20,794 nucleotides of DNA from CAZIPZ01 sp964541075 (GTDB lineage: Bacteria > Acidobacteriota > Terriglobia > 20CM-2-55-15): contig CAZIPZ010000052.1 in assembly GCA_964541075.1 (NCBI GenBank), forward strand, positions 1 to 20,794, read 5' to 3'. This document shows positions 14,681-20,794 of the stretch, in pieces. Positions within the stretch are counted from its first letter, which is position 1; every line of letters starts with the position of its first letter. The notes beneath the pieces are model-generated. The model worked only from the letters and a program-made list of their open reading frames with translations, searched no databases and had not been told where the DNA came from. Made by a program: the position numbers and the translations under genes.

Positions 14681-15000
14681 CAGCGGGCCGTATACCGATT
14701 CCCGAACTAAAGGAGAAACTGGATGCGGGTGAGAGCGTCATCATCGTTGATGTCCGCGACGCCAAGGAAATAGCAGAATCCGGAGCCATCGGCGGAGCGA
14801 TTCATATTCCTATGAACCACTTGGAGAAGCGCATGGATGAGCTTCCGAAAAATGCGGATATTGTTTTCTATTGAGGCGGTGGCGGGCGCGCGTCGCGCGC
14901 AGCAGAAGCGTTTTTGAAGGCAGGTTATAAAAGCGTTCAGTTCTGCGGCATCAGGGATTGGAAAAAGGAAGGTTTACCGACAACGCCGATCAAAAAGTGA
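14677..15000 (+). CDS. Single-domain rhodanese with in-frame TGA at the catalytic Cys: candidate selenoprotein
   Basis: Single rhodanese domain, 107 residues if TGA 14872-14874 (codon 66) is read as an amino acid. Before it: IPELKEKLDAGESVIIVDVRD, IGGAIHIPMNHLEKRMDELP and ADIVFY. After it the same frame gives GGGGRASRAAEAFLKAGYKS, VQFCGIRDW and KKEGLPTTPIKK, then TGA at 14998-15000. Rhodaneses have Cys directly after the VxYC-type strand in a CxxGxR loop; here TGA-G-G-G-G-R-A fits that loop exactly with the stop in place of Cys. The sulfur-carrying residue would therefore be selenocysteine. An AGGAGG (14665-14670) six bases before GTG 14677 indicates active translation. If TGA is a real stop, the product is a 65-residue fragment with no active site. 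Alternatives are a base error (TGC/TGT) or a new pseudogene. Confidence 0.8.
14875..14915 (+). promoter_or_regulatory. SECIS-like hairpin immediately downstream of the in-frame TGA
   Basis: GCGCGC (14886-14891) pairs perfectly with GCGCGC (14895-14900) around a GTC loop (14892-14894). The loop starts 18 bases after the TGA and its first base is G. This fits the known bacterial SECIS rules: apical loop about 16-37 bases from UGA, upper stem of at least four pairs, and a G in the first two loop positions. The lower stem is weak, and CG-rich Arg-Ala-Ser-Arg codons could give this by chance. Confidence 0.5.
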
Positions 15001-15053
15001 TTTTGTGTTACCCATTAGCTGGACCCGGGTTTATAAAAGCGCGGAGGTCGAAG

Positions 15054-15491
15054 TTGGTACATCCAGATCTTGACGCACTCACAAATCATCTGCTTGCTCT
15101 CGCGAAGCAGCAGATTTCAAGACGCGGCGGTTTTTTCCCTTTCGCTGCAAGCATGACTGTGAACGGCGAGATCAGGCTCGCGACCAGTTATGACGGTGAT
15201 GAGCATCTTGAAACGATGGCGTTGGTGGATTTTCTCCTCAAGGGTCTTAGGCATGATGCTGAAACAGGCAAGATTCGCGCCGCCGGCATATGCGTGGACA
15301 CGCGCGTAGCGTCTTCGCCCGGCGCGGAGAAAAGCGACGCGGTGTGCGCACAACTTGAACACGCCGATGGGCTATGCGTCGACGTATTCCTTCCTTATTA
15401 CAAGGGTTTCCTCGGACGTGTGGAATTCGAGCCGACATTTGCGACCTCACGGGAATCCCGAATCTTCCAGACTGTAACCAGGCTTCGCTAG
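15054..15491 (+). CDS. Uncharacterised protein, 145 residues
   Basis: Not recognised as a named family. From TTG 15054 (GGAGG at 15043-15047, six bases upstream) it encodes VHPDLDALTNHLLALAKQQI, then RRGGFFPFAASMTVNGEIRLATSYDGDEHLE, KIRAAGICVDTRVAS, KSDAVCAQLEHADGLCVDVFLPYYK and a polar tail ending TRLR. The pattern, one N-terminal helix then alternating strands, suggests a small cytoplasmic alpha/beta protein without signal peptide or membrane segment. Similar short proteins with FFPFxAxM and LEHxDGxxVDVFLPY blocks are, to my recollection, widespread and unannotated. It lies 53 bases after the rhodanese in the same orientation. A longer frame from 14958 exists, but it runs through the rhodanese 3' end in another frame and is rejected. 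Confidence 0.8.
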   Translation: MVHPDLDALTNHLLALAKQQISRRGGFFPFAASMTVNGEIRLATSYDGDEHLETMALVDFLLKGLRHDAETGKIRAAGICVDTRVASSPGAEKSDAVCAQLEHADGLCVDVFLPYYKGFLGRVEFEPTFATSRESRIFQTVTRLR

Positions 15492-15520
15492 CCCACTTTC
15501 TAAACGCTCCCTTGATGTGG

Positions 15521-15982
15521 TTAAGAAATGATGTCGGCATAGGCCCGCGCCGGGCCAGCAACTTCCTGGACCGCATAGAACGTGAATCCAATCGGTGGAA
15601 GCGCACTGAGATTGCAGAGGTTGTCTACTACCACAAATTGTTCTGCGGCAAAGTTTGCGGGAAAATCGACCCCAACGAGTTTCGCGCCGGAACGAATCAG
15701 CCGGAAAATGACGTCGGCCGAAAGCGACGGCTTCTGTAAGTCGTACTCTTCAGATCCCCAATAACGATCCCAGCCAGTTCGGATGAGCACTGCCTTCCCT
15801 TTGATTTGGGAGTCGTGAAAGGGGGCCCGGATCTCATGGGGCGCCGGTCCGGTCGACTGCAGCACAATACCCGGCAATCCCTTCGCGCATTCCAAAGTCG
15901 GACTCGCCGGATCTGGAGCCAGAATGCGAGTTTGTGGCCCCTCTGAACTCAAATGGCCCAGTTCTATCAGGCGTTTATTCAT
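15521..15982 (-). CDS. Shortened cyclase/kynurenine-formamidase-family protein lacking the metal motif
   Basis: Related to the cyclase family (PF04199-type metal hydrolases such as kynurenine formamidase). Recognisable blocks are RLIELGH, GLPGIVL, IKGKAVLIRTGWDRYWGSEEY, IRSGAKLVGVDF and NLCNLSALPPIGFTFYAV. Family members are about 210-260 residues and carry HxGTHxDxPxH for metal binding. Here only 153 residues follow ATG 15982, and the roughly 40-residue segment that should hold that motif is missing between RLIELGH and GLPGIVL, as is the PxHxxLL region. The breaks look like in-frame deletions, not a frameshift. It is either a decaying gene or a non-catalytic derivative. An upstream in-frame GTG 16072 would add 30 residues without supplying the motif. 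It is convergent with the preceding gene and divergent from the stress-protein gene. Confidence 0.7.
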   Translation of the reverse strand: MNKRLIELGHLSSEGPQTRILAPDPASPTLECAKGLPGIVLQSTGPAPHEIRAPFHDSQIKGKAVLIRTGWDRYWGSEEYDLQKPSLSADVIFRLIRSGAKLVGVDFPANFAAEQFVVVDNLCNLSALPPIGFTFYAVQEVAGPARAYADIIS

Positions 15983-16105
15983 ATCAGCGGTCTGGCGCGG
16001 TGCACCGGCAATAATACACTTTGCAGCCGTGATTTTCAGGCCGGGGACCAACCAAAGGCATTCCGGTTGCACTAAGCCTCTTGAAGACTCCCAGGAGACG
16101 TTTTT

Positions 16106-17026
16106 ATGATTCCCATCAAGAGGATCCTGTGCCCTATTGATTTCTTTGGCGCTTCATCCAAGGCAGCCAACTACGCCGCCGCTCTCGCCCGCCATTACCA
16201 TGCGAGCCTCAAACTTCTGCATGTCGTTCCGCCTGTTCTGCCGACCACCTTGGAGTATCCGGTTGACATTGCCGGCCTACTGAGAGCCATGCAGGAATCA
16301 GCCAAAAAAGACCTACGGCGGATCGCGGAAAGGGTGCGATCCAAGGGCGTGTCCGTGGAGTGTGAGGTACGAGTCGGCAACATCGACGAGGAAATCCGCC
16401 GAGTCATCGAGCGAGATAAACCAGACATGATTGCAATGGGCGCCCACGGCCGTCGCGGTTTTGAGCGATGGCTCATGGGATCGGTGACAGAACGATTGAT
16501 CCGCCACAGCACCACTCCCATTTTGACCATATCCGGGAGGAAGGGAAGGCGCCGCAGTCCTGAGCGTCTTGGAAAGATTCTGGTCACGACGGACTTTTCC
16601 GACGGAACTGCAGACGCTCTCGCTTACGCGGTCTCACTGGCGAGTGAAAACAAATCGGAGGTCTCGCTCTTGTATGTTGTCCATGAGGACACGTCCGATG
16701 TCAGTGGCAAGTTTCAGGATTCATTGATGAACAAGATTCAACGAGAATTGGATGGCCTCGTTCTGCACGTGTCCTCCCGGAACTGCAGAGTGTCGACAAG
16801 GCTGGAAACCGGAATTCCATATCGAACTATTTTGAACATTCTGGATCATGAAAAGATCGACCTGCTGATCATGAACATTCATGGCAAGGGAATCCTGGAG
16901 CGTGCCATTTTCGGAAGCACGGCTGAGCACATTGTGAGGTCGTCTTCTTCTCCCGTGCTGTTGATTCCGCCTGGAAGACCCGTTCGGGCGGCCAAGAAAG
17001 ACCGTACCAAGAAACGCGCTGCCTGA
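16106..17026 (+). CDS. Universal stress protein, tandem UspA domains
   Basis: A 306-residue cytoplasmic protein with two UspA domains, about residues 1-145 and 155-290. The first has the full ATP-binding pattern G-2x-G-9x-G-S (GAHGRRGFERWLMGS), and starts with KRILCPIDFF. The second starts with GKILVTTDFSDG and has NIHGKGILERAIFGST, in which the first Gly is Asn, so it may bind nucleotide less well. The C-terminal tail is basic (KKDRTKKRAA). AGGAG at 16093-16097 lies eight bases before ATG 16106. Such proteins are typically induced by starvation, low oxygen or energy stress; nothing in the upstream sequence identifies the regulator. Confidence 0.94.
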   Translation: MIPIKRILCPIDFFGASSKAANYAAALARHYHASLKLLHVVPPVLPTTLEYPVDIAGLLRAMQESAKKDLRRIAERVRSKGVSVECEVRVGNIDEEIRRVIERDKPDMIAMGAHGRRGFERWLMGSVTERLIRHSTTPILTISGRKGRRRSPERLGKILVTTDFSDGTADALAYAVSLASENKSEVSLLYVVHEDTSDVSGKFQDSLMNKIQRELDGLVLHVSSRNCRVSTRLETGIPYRTILNILDHEKIDLLIMNIHGKGILERAIFGSTAEHIVRSSSSPVLLIPPGRPVRAAKKDRTKKRAA

Positions 17027-17112
17027 CTGCAGTTTTCAGGTAAGAGGTTCTGTCCTCGCCCTTCCTTCCGCCGGTTGAAACACTGCCATCACTCCACAAT
17101 ATTTTCGTTAAA

Positions 17113-17125
17113 CGCCCAATGGGCG
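17113..17125. promoter_or_regulatory. 6-1-6 palindrome upstream of pncA-pncB
   Basis: CGCCCA-A-TGGGCG is a perfect inverted repeat 58 bases before the pncA start, in a 156-base gap with no other gene. It could be an operator for the NAD-salvage pair or a small leader hairpin. No known NAD-repressor consensus was recognised in it. Confidence 0.3.
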
Positions 17126-17182
17126 ACGACTCCGCCTTGCAGAAGGCCCCGTTGTCGCGCAAAGATGGGCCATGGAGGCGTG

Positions 17183-17758
17183 ATGCCTAACCGGTTTAGC
17201 CCCGGCGATGCGTTGATCATTGTCGATGTGCAAAATGATTTTTGTCCTAAAGGCGCCCTCGCGGTGCCAAGGGGAGACGAAGTGGTGCCTGTGCTGAACA
17301 GGTGGATCGCGTGGGCGGAAGCATTGGGTGCGCCTGTTTTTGCATCACGAGACTGGCATCCGGTCGGACATATCAGCTTCAAGGAGCGTGGAGGACCCTG
17401 GCCGCCACACTGCATTCAAAATTCGTGGGGCGCTCGATTTCATCCCGGTCTCAAACTTCCTGCCGGCGCCCAGATTATCAGCAAGGCTCAAACCGCCGAC
17501 CAGGACAGCTACTCCGCGTTCGGTGGAACGGACCTTAAAGACCGCCTTCGGAAAGCGGGTGTCAAGCGCGTCTGGATTGGAGGTCTTGCACAGGATTACT
17601 GCGTCCGAGCCACCGCCTTGGATGCTTTAATGGAAGGATTCGATGTCCGTTTGATCGTCGATGGAACTCGAGCCGTAAACATGGATCCCAACGACGGCGC
17701 ACGAGCCCTCGATGAGCTTCGACGGGCCGGGGCCAATATCGAGGAAACCGATTCATGA
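17183..17758 (+). CDS. pncA: Nicotinamidase
   Basis: Deamidates nicotinamide to nicotinate in the cytoplasm for NAD salvage. The isochorismatase-like fold shows the catalytic triad Asp15 (IIVDVQNDF), Lys101 (SKAQTADQDSYSAF) and Cys140 (GGLAQDYCVRATALDA), with the metal-site residues Asp57, His59 and His63 in SRDWHPVGH. The 191-residue length fits. ATG 17183 is chosen for its GGAGG (17174-17178), though spacing is only four bases; ATG 17165 and upstream in-frame codons would add unconserved residues. The stop overlaps the pncB start (ATGA), so the nicotinate formed is passed to an enzyme made from the same message. Confidence 0.95.
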   Translation: MPNRFSPGDALIIVDVQNDFCPKGALAVPRGDEVVPVLNRWIAWAEALGAPVFASRDWHPVGHISFKERGGPWPPHCIQNSWGARFHPGLKLPAGAQIISKAQTADQDSYSAFGGTDLKDRLRKAGVKRVWIGGLAQDYCVRATALDALMEGFDVRLIVDGTRAVNMDPNDGARALDELRRAGANIEETDS

Positions 17759-19128
17759 GCGGATGGGTTGACGATTCGAATGCCGCCCTATTGACCGACT
17801 TCTATGAACTCACGATGTTGCAGGCCTATTTCGATTCAAAAATGGACGGCATTGCAACGTTCGATCTTTTCATCCGTCACCTTCCGCCCGAACGAAATTA
17901 CTTTGTCGCCTGCGGCCTCGAACATGTGCTCCATTACTTGGAGACTTTGGCGTTTTCATCTTCCGCCATTGAATATCTCCAGTCCCTCAATCGTTTTTCG
18001 CAGCCGTTCCTTGAACGGCTGCGCTCGTTGCGCTTCACGGGAAGTGTCTTGGCCGTTCCTGAAGGAACCGTGGTCTTTCCCCAGGAACCGATACTGCAGG
18101 TACGTGCTCCCCTTCCCGAAGCTCAGCTTGTCGAAACGTTTTTGATGAACCAGATTCAACTGGGAACGCTGGGAGCGTCGAAGGCGGCGAGAGTCGTCCA
18201 CGCGGCGCGAGGCCGGCCTGTGATTGATTTCGGTTTGAGGCGGCTGCACGGTGCGGATGCCGGTCTCAAGGAACCCCGAGCTTTCTATATCGCCGGCGTT
18301 CAGGCCACTTCGAGCGTGCTCGCAGGACAGATGTATGGCATCCCCGTTGCGGGGACGATTGCTCACAGCTATATCCAATCGTTTGAAGATGAAAAGGAAG
18401 CTTTCCGCAGATTTCTCCATAGTTTTCCAGAGGCGATTCTTCTCGTGGATACGTACGACACCGTGGGCGGTGTGCGTCGGGTTATCGAATTGTCTCGTGA
18501 GCTAGGCAGCGACTTTCGCGTACATGGAATTCGACTCGATTCGGGTGATCTGGCCGACCTTGCCCGCCGAAGCCGAGCTCTTTTGGACGCGAATCATCTG
18601 AAGGGGGTGAAAATCTTTGCAAGCAGCAGTGTCGACGAATTTGCAATCGAAGACCTCCTTTCCGCGGGCGCTCCCATCGACGGGTTTGGAGTCGGCGCCC
18701 ATATGGGCGTCTCTGCGGATGCTCCATTTCTCGATACCGCGTACAAGCTGGCGGAGTATGCGGGTGAGCCTCGAATGAAAATGTCAGTTGGCAAATCGAG
18801 TTTTCCAGGGCGAAAACAAGTCTTTCGACAACGCGCCGGCGATCGCGCACTGTGTGACGTCATCGCGCTCGACAACGAAAAGATCGATGGGCAGGCGTTG
18901 CTGCGCCCCGTGATGCTCAACGGACGAAGAATGTCGCCATCTGAAGGTCTCGATATTTGCCGGGAGCGCTGCCGCACCGACCTCGCAAGCCTTTCCCCTG
19001 AACTGCTGGACCTTCGCAGATCCGCCGCTTCCTATCCCGTTCACATCAGTCCCGAGTTGACGAAATTACGGACTTCACTCCAGCAGAAACTGATTCGTAA
19101 GAACCGGTCGAATCCGGCGGCCGAATGA
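17755..19128 (+). CDS. pncB: Nicotinate phosphoribosyltransferase
   Basis: Converts nicotinate, PRPP and ATP to nicotinate mononucleotide, the second step of the deamidating NAD salvage route. The chain is 457 residues, typical of the shorter bacterial/archaeal NAPRT branch. Landmarks: ALLTDFYELTMLQAYF near residue 10, FDLFIRHLPPERNYFVACG, the DFGLRRLHGADAG loop near 158-170, GTIAHSYIQSF near 200 containing the phosphorylatable His, VDTYDTVGGVRRV near 230, and HGIRLDSGDLADLAR near 257-271, then GVGAHMGVSADAP. ATG 17755 overlaps the pncA stop. The pair gives a complete route from nicotinamide to NaMN. A 49-base gap separates it from the dehydrogenase gene. Confidence 0.95.
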   Translation: MSGWVDDSNAALLTDFYELTMLQAYFDSKMDGIATFDLFIRHLPPERNYFVACGLEHVLHYLETLAFSSSAIEYLQSLNRFSQPFLERLRSLRFTGSVLAVPEGTVVFPQEPILQVRAPLPEAQLVETFLMNQIQLGTLGASKAARVVHAARGRPVIDFGLRRLHGADAGLKEPRAFYIAGVQATSSVLAGQMYGIPVAGTIAHSYIQSFEDEKEAFRRFLHSFPEAILLVDTYDTVGGVRRVIELSRELGSDFRVHGIRLDSGDLADLARRSRALLDANHLKGVKIFASSSVDEFAIEDLLSAGAPIDGFGVGAHMGVSADAPFLDTAYKLAEYAGEPRMKMSVGKSSFPGRKQVFRQRAGDRALCDVIALDNEKIDGQALLRPVMLNGRRMSPSEGLDICRERCRTDLASLSPELLDLRRSAASYPVHISPELTKLRTSLQQKLIRKNRSNPAAE

Positions 19129-19177
19129 CGTTCCGGTAAACTATTTCTATAGGAAAGACCAAAGCGGAGGCCAACGT

Positions 19178-20794
19178 ATGAGCGGCGCCCGAATTCCAAC
19201 TCCGGTCAACGAGTCCGTCAAGACTTACAAGCCAGGCAGTCCTGAAACGACGGCTCTGAAAAAGAAGCTGTCTGAGATGTCGGGGCAGCGAACCGAAATA
19301 CCGCTGGTCATCGGTGGCCAGGAGGTTTGGACTGGCGACATCGCCCGTCAAGTCATGCCGCATCGACACGCGCATGCTGTCGCCGCGTGGCACAAGTCTG
19401 GCCGCAAGGAAGTCGAGATGGCAGTGGAAGCGTCGGCCAAGGCAAGACAGGAGTGGGCGTCCTGGTCCCTTGAGGATCGAGCCGCGGTCTTCCTACGTGC
19501 AGCAGATCTTCTTGCGACGACATGGCGGGATACGCTCAACGCGGCGACCATGCTCGGCCAAAGCAAAACCCCCCAACAGTCTGAAATCGACTCCGCCTGC
19601 GAGATGATCGACTTCCTCCGGTTTAACTCGCACTTTGCTTTCGAAATCTCACAGCACCAACCTATTTCGGTTCCTGGCATCTGGAACCGAGCCGATTATC
19701 GTCCGCTGGAAGGTTTCGTGTACGCCGTGTCACCATTCAATTTCACCGCTATTGGCGGGAATCTCTCGTCCGCGCCCGCATTGATGGGAAACACAGTCAT
19801 CTGGAAGCCTGCCAGTTCTGCTGTGCTCAGCGGTTACTTCCTAATGAAGCTTTTCCAGGCGGCAGGACTGCCGGACGGCGTCATTAACTTCATTCCCGGG
19901 GATGCTGCGTCCATCACCGACGTGGTGCTCAGCGACGCCAATTTCGCGGGAATTCACTTCACAGGGTCGACGACCGTTTTTCAGACGATTTGGAAGACAG
20001 TGGGAGACAATATCGCGAAATACAAAACGTATCCTCGTCTGGTGGGCGAGACTGGCGGCAAAGACTTCATCGTCGCACATGCGAGCGCCGACCCAGACGC
20101 GCTAATCACAGCTATTGTCCGAGGAGGGTACGAATACCAGGGACAAAAGTGCAGCGCCGCCTCCCGCATCTACGTTCCAGACAATGTGTGGAAACAAATC
20201 CAGAGTCGTCTCATCGATGTTATCAACAGCCTCCCGGTGGGAGACATCTCGGATTTTCGTAATTTCATGGGCGCTGTCATCGATCGAAACGCGTTCAACA
20301 GACTCTCGGGACGAATTGCTCAAGCCAGGCTGTCTGAGAATGCTCGAATCATCGCCGGAGGCGAGGTGGATGACTCGGTAGGATATTTTGTGCAACCCAC
20401 TCTCATTGAGGCGTTCACGCCGGACTATCAGACGATGTGTGAAGAACTCTTCGGACCGGTCGTCACCCTATATGTCTATCCCGAACAGGATTGGGAAAAC
20501 ACTTTGTCGCTTGTCGACCGCACGTCGCCGTATGCACTAACCGGCGCCGTGTTCTCAACGGATCGCCAAGCTATTGCACAAGCCGAACGGATCCTCCGAT
20601 TTGCAGCCGGGAACTTCTATATTAATGACAAGCCGACGGGAGCCGTGGTCGGACAGCAGCCTTTTGGGGGCTCAAGAGCCAGCGGAACCAACGACAAAGC
20701 TGGTTCCATGATTAACCTCCTGCGTTGGGTTAGCGCCCGCTCGGTTAAAGAAACGTTTGTTCCGCCTACGGATTACCGGCACCCCTACATGTCG
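19178..20794 (+). CDS. pruA: L-glutamate gamma-semialdehyde dehydrogenase (P5C dehydrogenase), 3'-truncated at window edge
   Basis: Oxidises glutamate gamma-semialdehyde (from 1-pyrroline-5-carboxylate) to glutamate with NAD+, the last step of proline breakdown. The frame is open to the window end after 539 residues, and the family is about 540-560 long, so only a few residues are missing. Aldehyde-dehydrogenase features: AVSPFNFTAIGGNL near 183-196, VIWKPASSAV near 207, FTGSTTVFQTIW near 261, catalytic Glu291 in VGETGGKDF, catalytic Cys325 in GQKCSAASR, and EELFGPVVTLYVYP. The N-terminal extension and overall layout match the stand-alone (ALDH4-like) class, not the PutA fusion. GGAGG at 19166-19170 is seven bases before ATG 19178. 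No proline dehydrogenase gene is visible. Confidence 0.94.
   Translation, partial: MSGARIPTPVNESVKTYKPGSPETTALKKKLSEMSGQRTEIPLVIGGQEVWTGDIARQVMPHRHAHAVAAWHKSGRKEVEMAVEASAKARQEWASWSLEDRAAVFLRAADLLATTWRDTLNAATMLGQSKTPQQSEIDSACEMIDFLRFNSHFAFEISQHQPISVPGIWNRADYRPLEGFVYAVSPFNFTAIGGNLSSAPALMGNTVIWKPASSAVLSGYFLMKLFQAAGLPDGVINFIPGDAASITDVVLSDANFAGIHFTGSTTVFQTIWKTVGDNIAKYKTYPRLVGETGGKDFIVAHASADPDALITAIVRGGYEYQGQKCSAASRIYVPDNVWKQIQSRLIDVINSLPVGDISDFRNFMGAVIDRNAFNRLSGRIAQARLSENARIIAGGEVDDSVGYFVQPTLIEAFTPDYQTMCEELFGPVVTLYVYPEQDWENTLSLVDRTSPYALTGAVFSTDRQAIAQAERILRFAAGNFYINDKPTGAVVGQQPFGGSRASGTNDKAGSMINLLRWVSARSVKETFVPPTDYRHPYMS

Noticed and set aside
14677..14874. A complete 65-residue rhodanese fragment ending at the first TGA
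   Set aside because: It would lack the active-site loop and second half, while the downstream frame is intact and conserved, so the whole 14677-15000 unit is reported instead.
14958..15491. Longer start for the 145-residue protein beginning inside the rhodanese 3' end
   Set aside because: The first 32 residues are the rhodanese tail read in another frame; TTG 15054 has a good GGAGG and gives the coherent protein.
15983..16072. GTG 16072 as start of the cyclase-like gene
   Set aside because: The added 30 residues do not match the family and leave only 33 bases for the divergent stress-protein promoter; kept only as an alternative.

Overview
The window looks like a chromosomal segment of an Acidobacteriota-type bacterium. 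The argument rests on family content: a very large Oar-like TonB-dependent receptor with an N-terminal carboxypeptidase-regulatory domain and the plug motif ELPLNGRNF, a DUF5916/CBM9 outer-membrane-type protein, moderately high GC, and short operons with ATGA overlaps. No phage, insertion sequence, CRISPR array, tRNA or rRNA was seen. The assignment to phylum is inference.

Layout. (1) 2-3252 (+): the end of a substrate-binding protein, a FecCD/BtuC permease, an ABC ATPase and a PduO-type cobalamin adenosyltransferase. These four genes are tightly overlapped, which suggests a vitamin B12 (corrinoid) uptake and activation operon. (2) 3341-3757 (-): a YjbQ/UPF0047 protein. (3) 3940-7104 (+): the Oar-like TonB-dependent receptor, followed by a good intrinsic terminator; the DUF5916 protein at 7280-9496 (-) faces it. 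(4) 9497-9909: a 413-base gene-free divergent region. (5) 9910-13127 (+): panB and panC (pantothenate synthesis, ATGA overlap), then a one-chain class I fumarase. (6) 13136-14065 (-): a predicted secreted protein with a calcium-loop-like N-terminus and a Vps62/NLP-like layout. (7) 14135-15491 (+): a DinB/YfiT-family protein, a rhodanese and an uncharacterised 145-residue protein. (8) 15521-15982 (-): a shortened cyclase-family protein without the metal motif. (9) 16106-19128 (+): a tandem universal stress protein, then pncA-pncB (NAD salvage, ATGA overlap). (10) 19178 to the window edge (+): L-glutamate gamma-semialdehyde dehydrogenase, cut at the 3' end.

The most notable observation is the rhodanese at 14677-15000. 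Its frame is interrupted by one TGA (14872-14874) exactly where the catalytic cysteine of the CxxGxR active-site loop belongs. The frame then continues without fault through the rest of the rhodanese fold to a second TGA. A GC-rich hairpin with a G-first apical loop begins at the distance expected of a bacterial SECIS element, and the gene has an AGGAGG ribosome-binding site. Together these point to a selenocysteine-containing rhodanese. A sequencing error or fresh nonsense mutation remains possible, and no sel genes lie in the window to settle it.

How the genes work together: most of the window is cofactor supply (B12, pantothenate/CoA, NAD) and central carbon or amino-acid oxidation (fumarase, the P5C dehydrogenase step of proline catabolism), with outer-membrane import functions and a small thiol/sulfur cluster in between.
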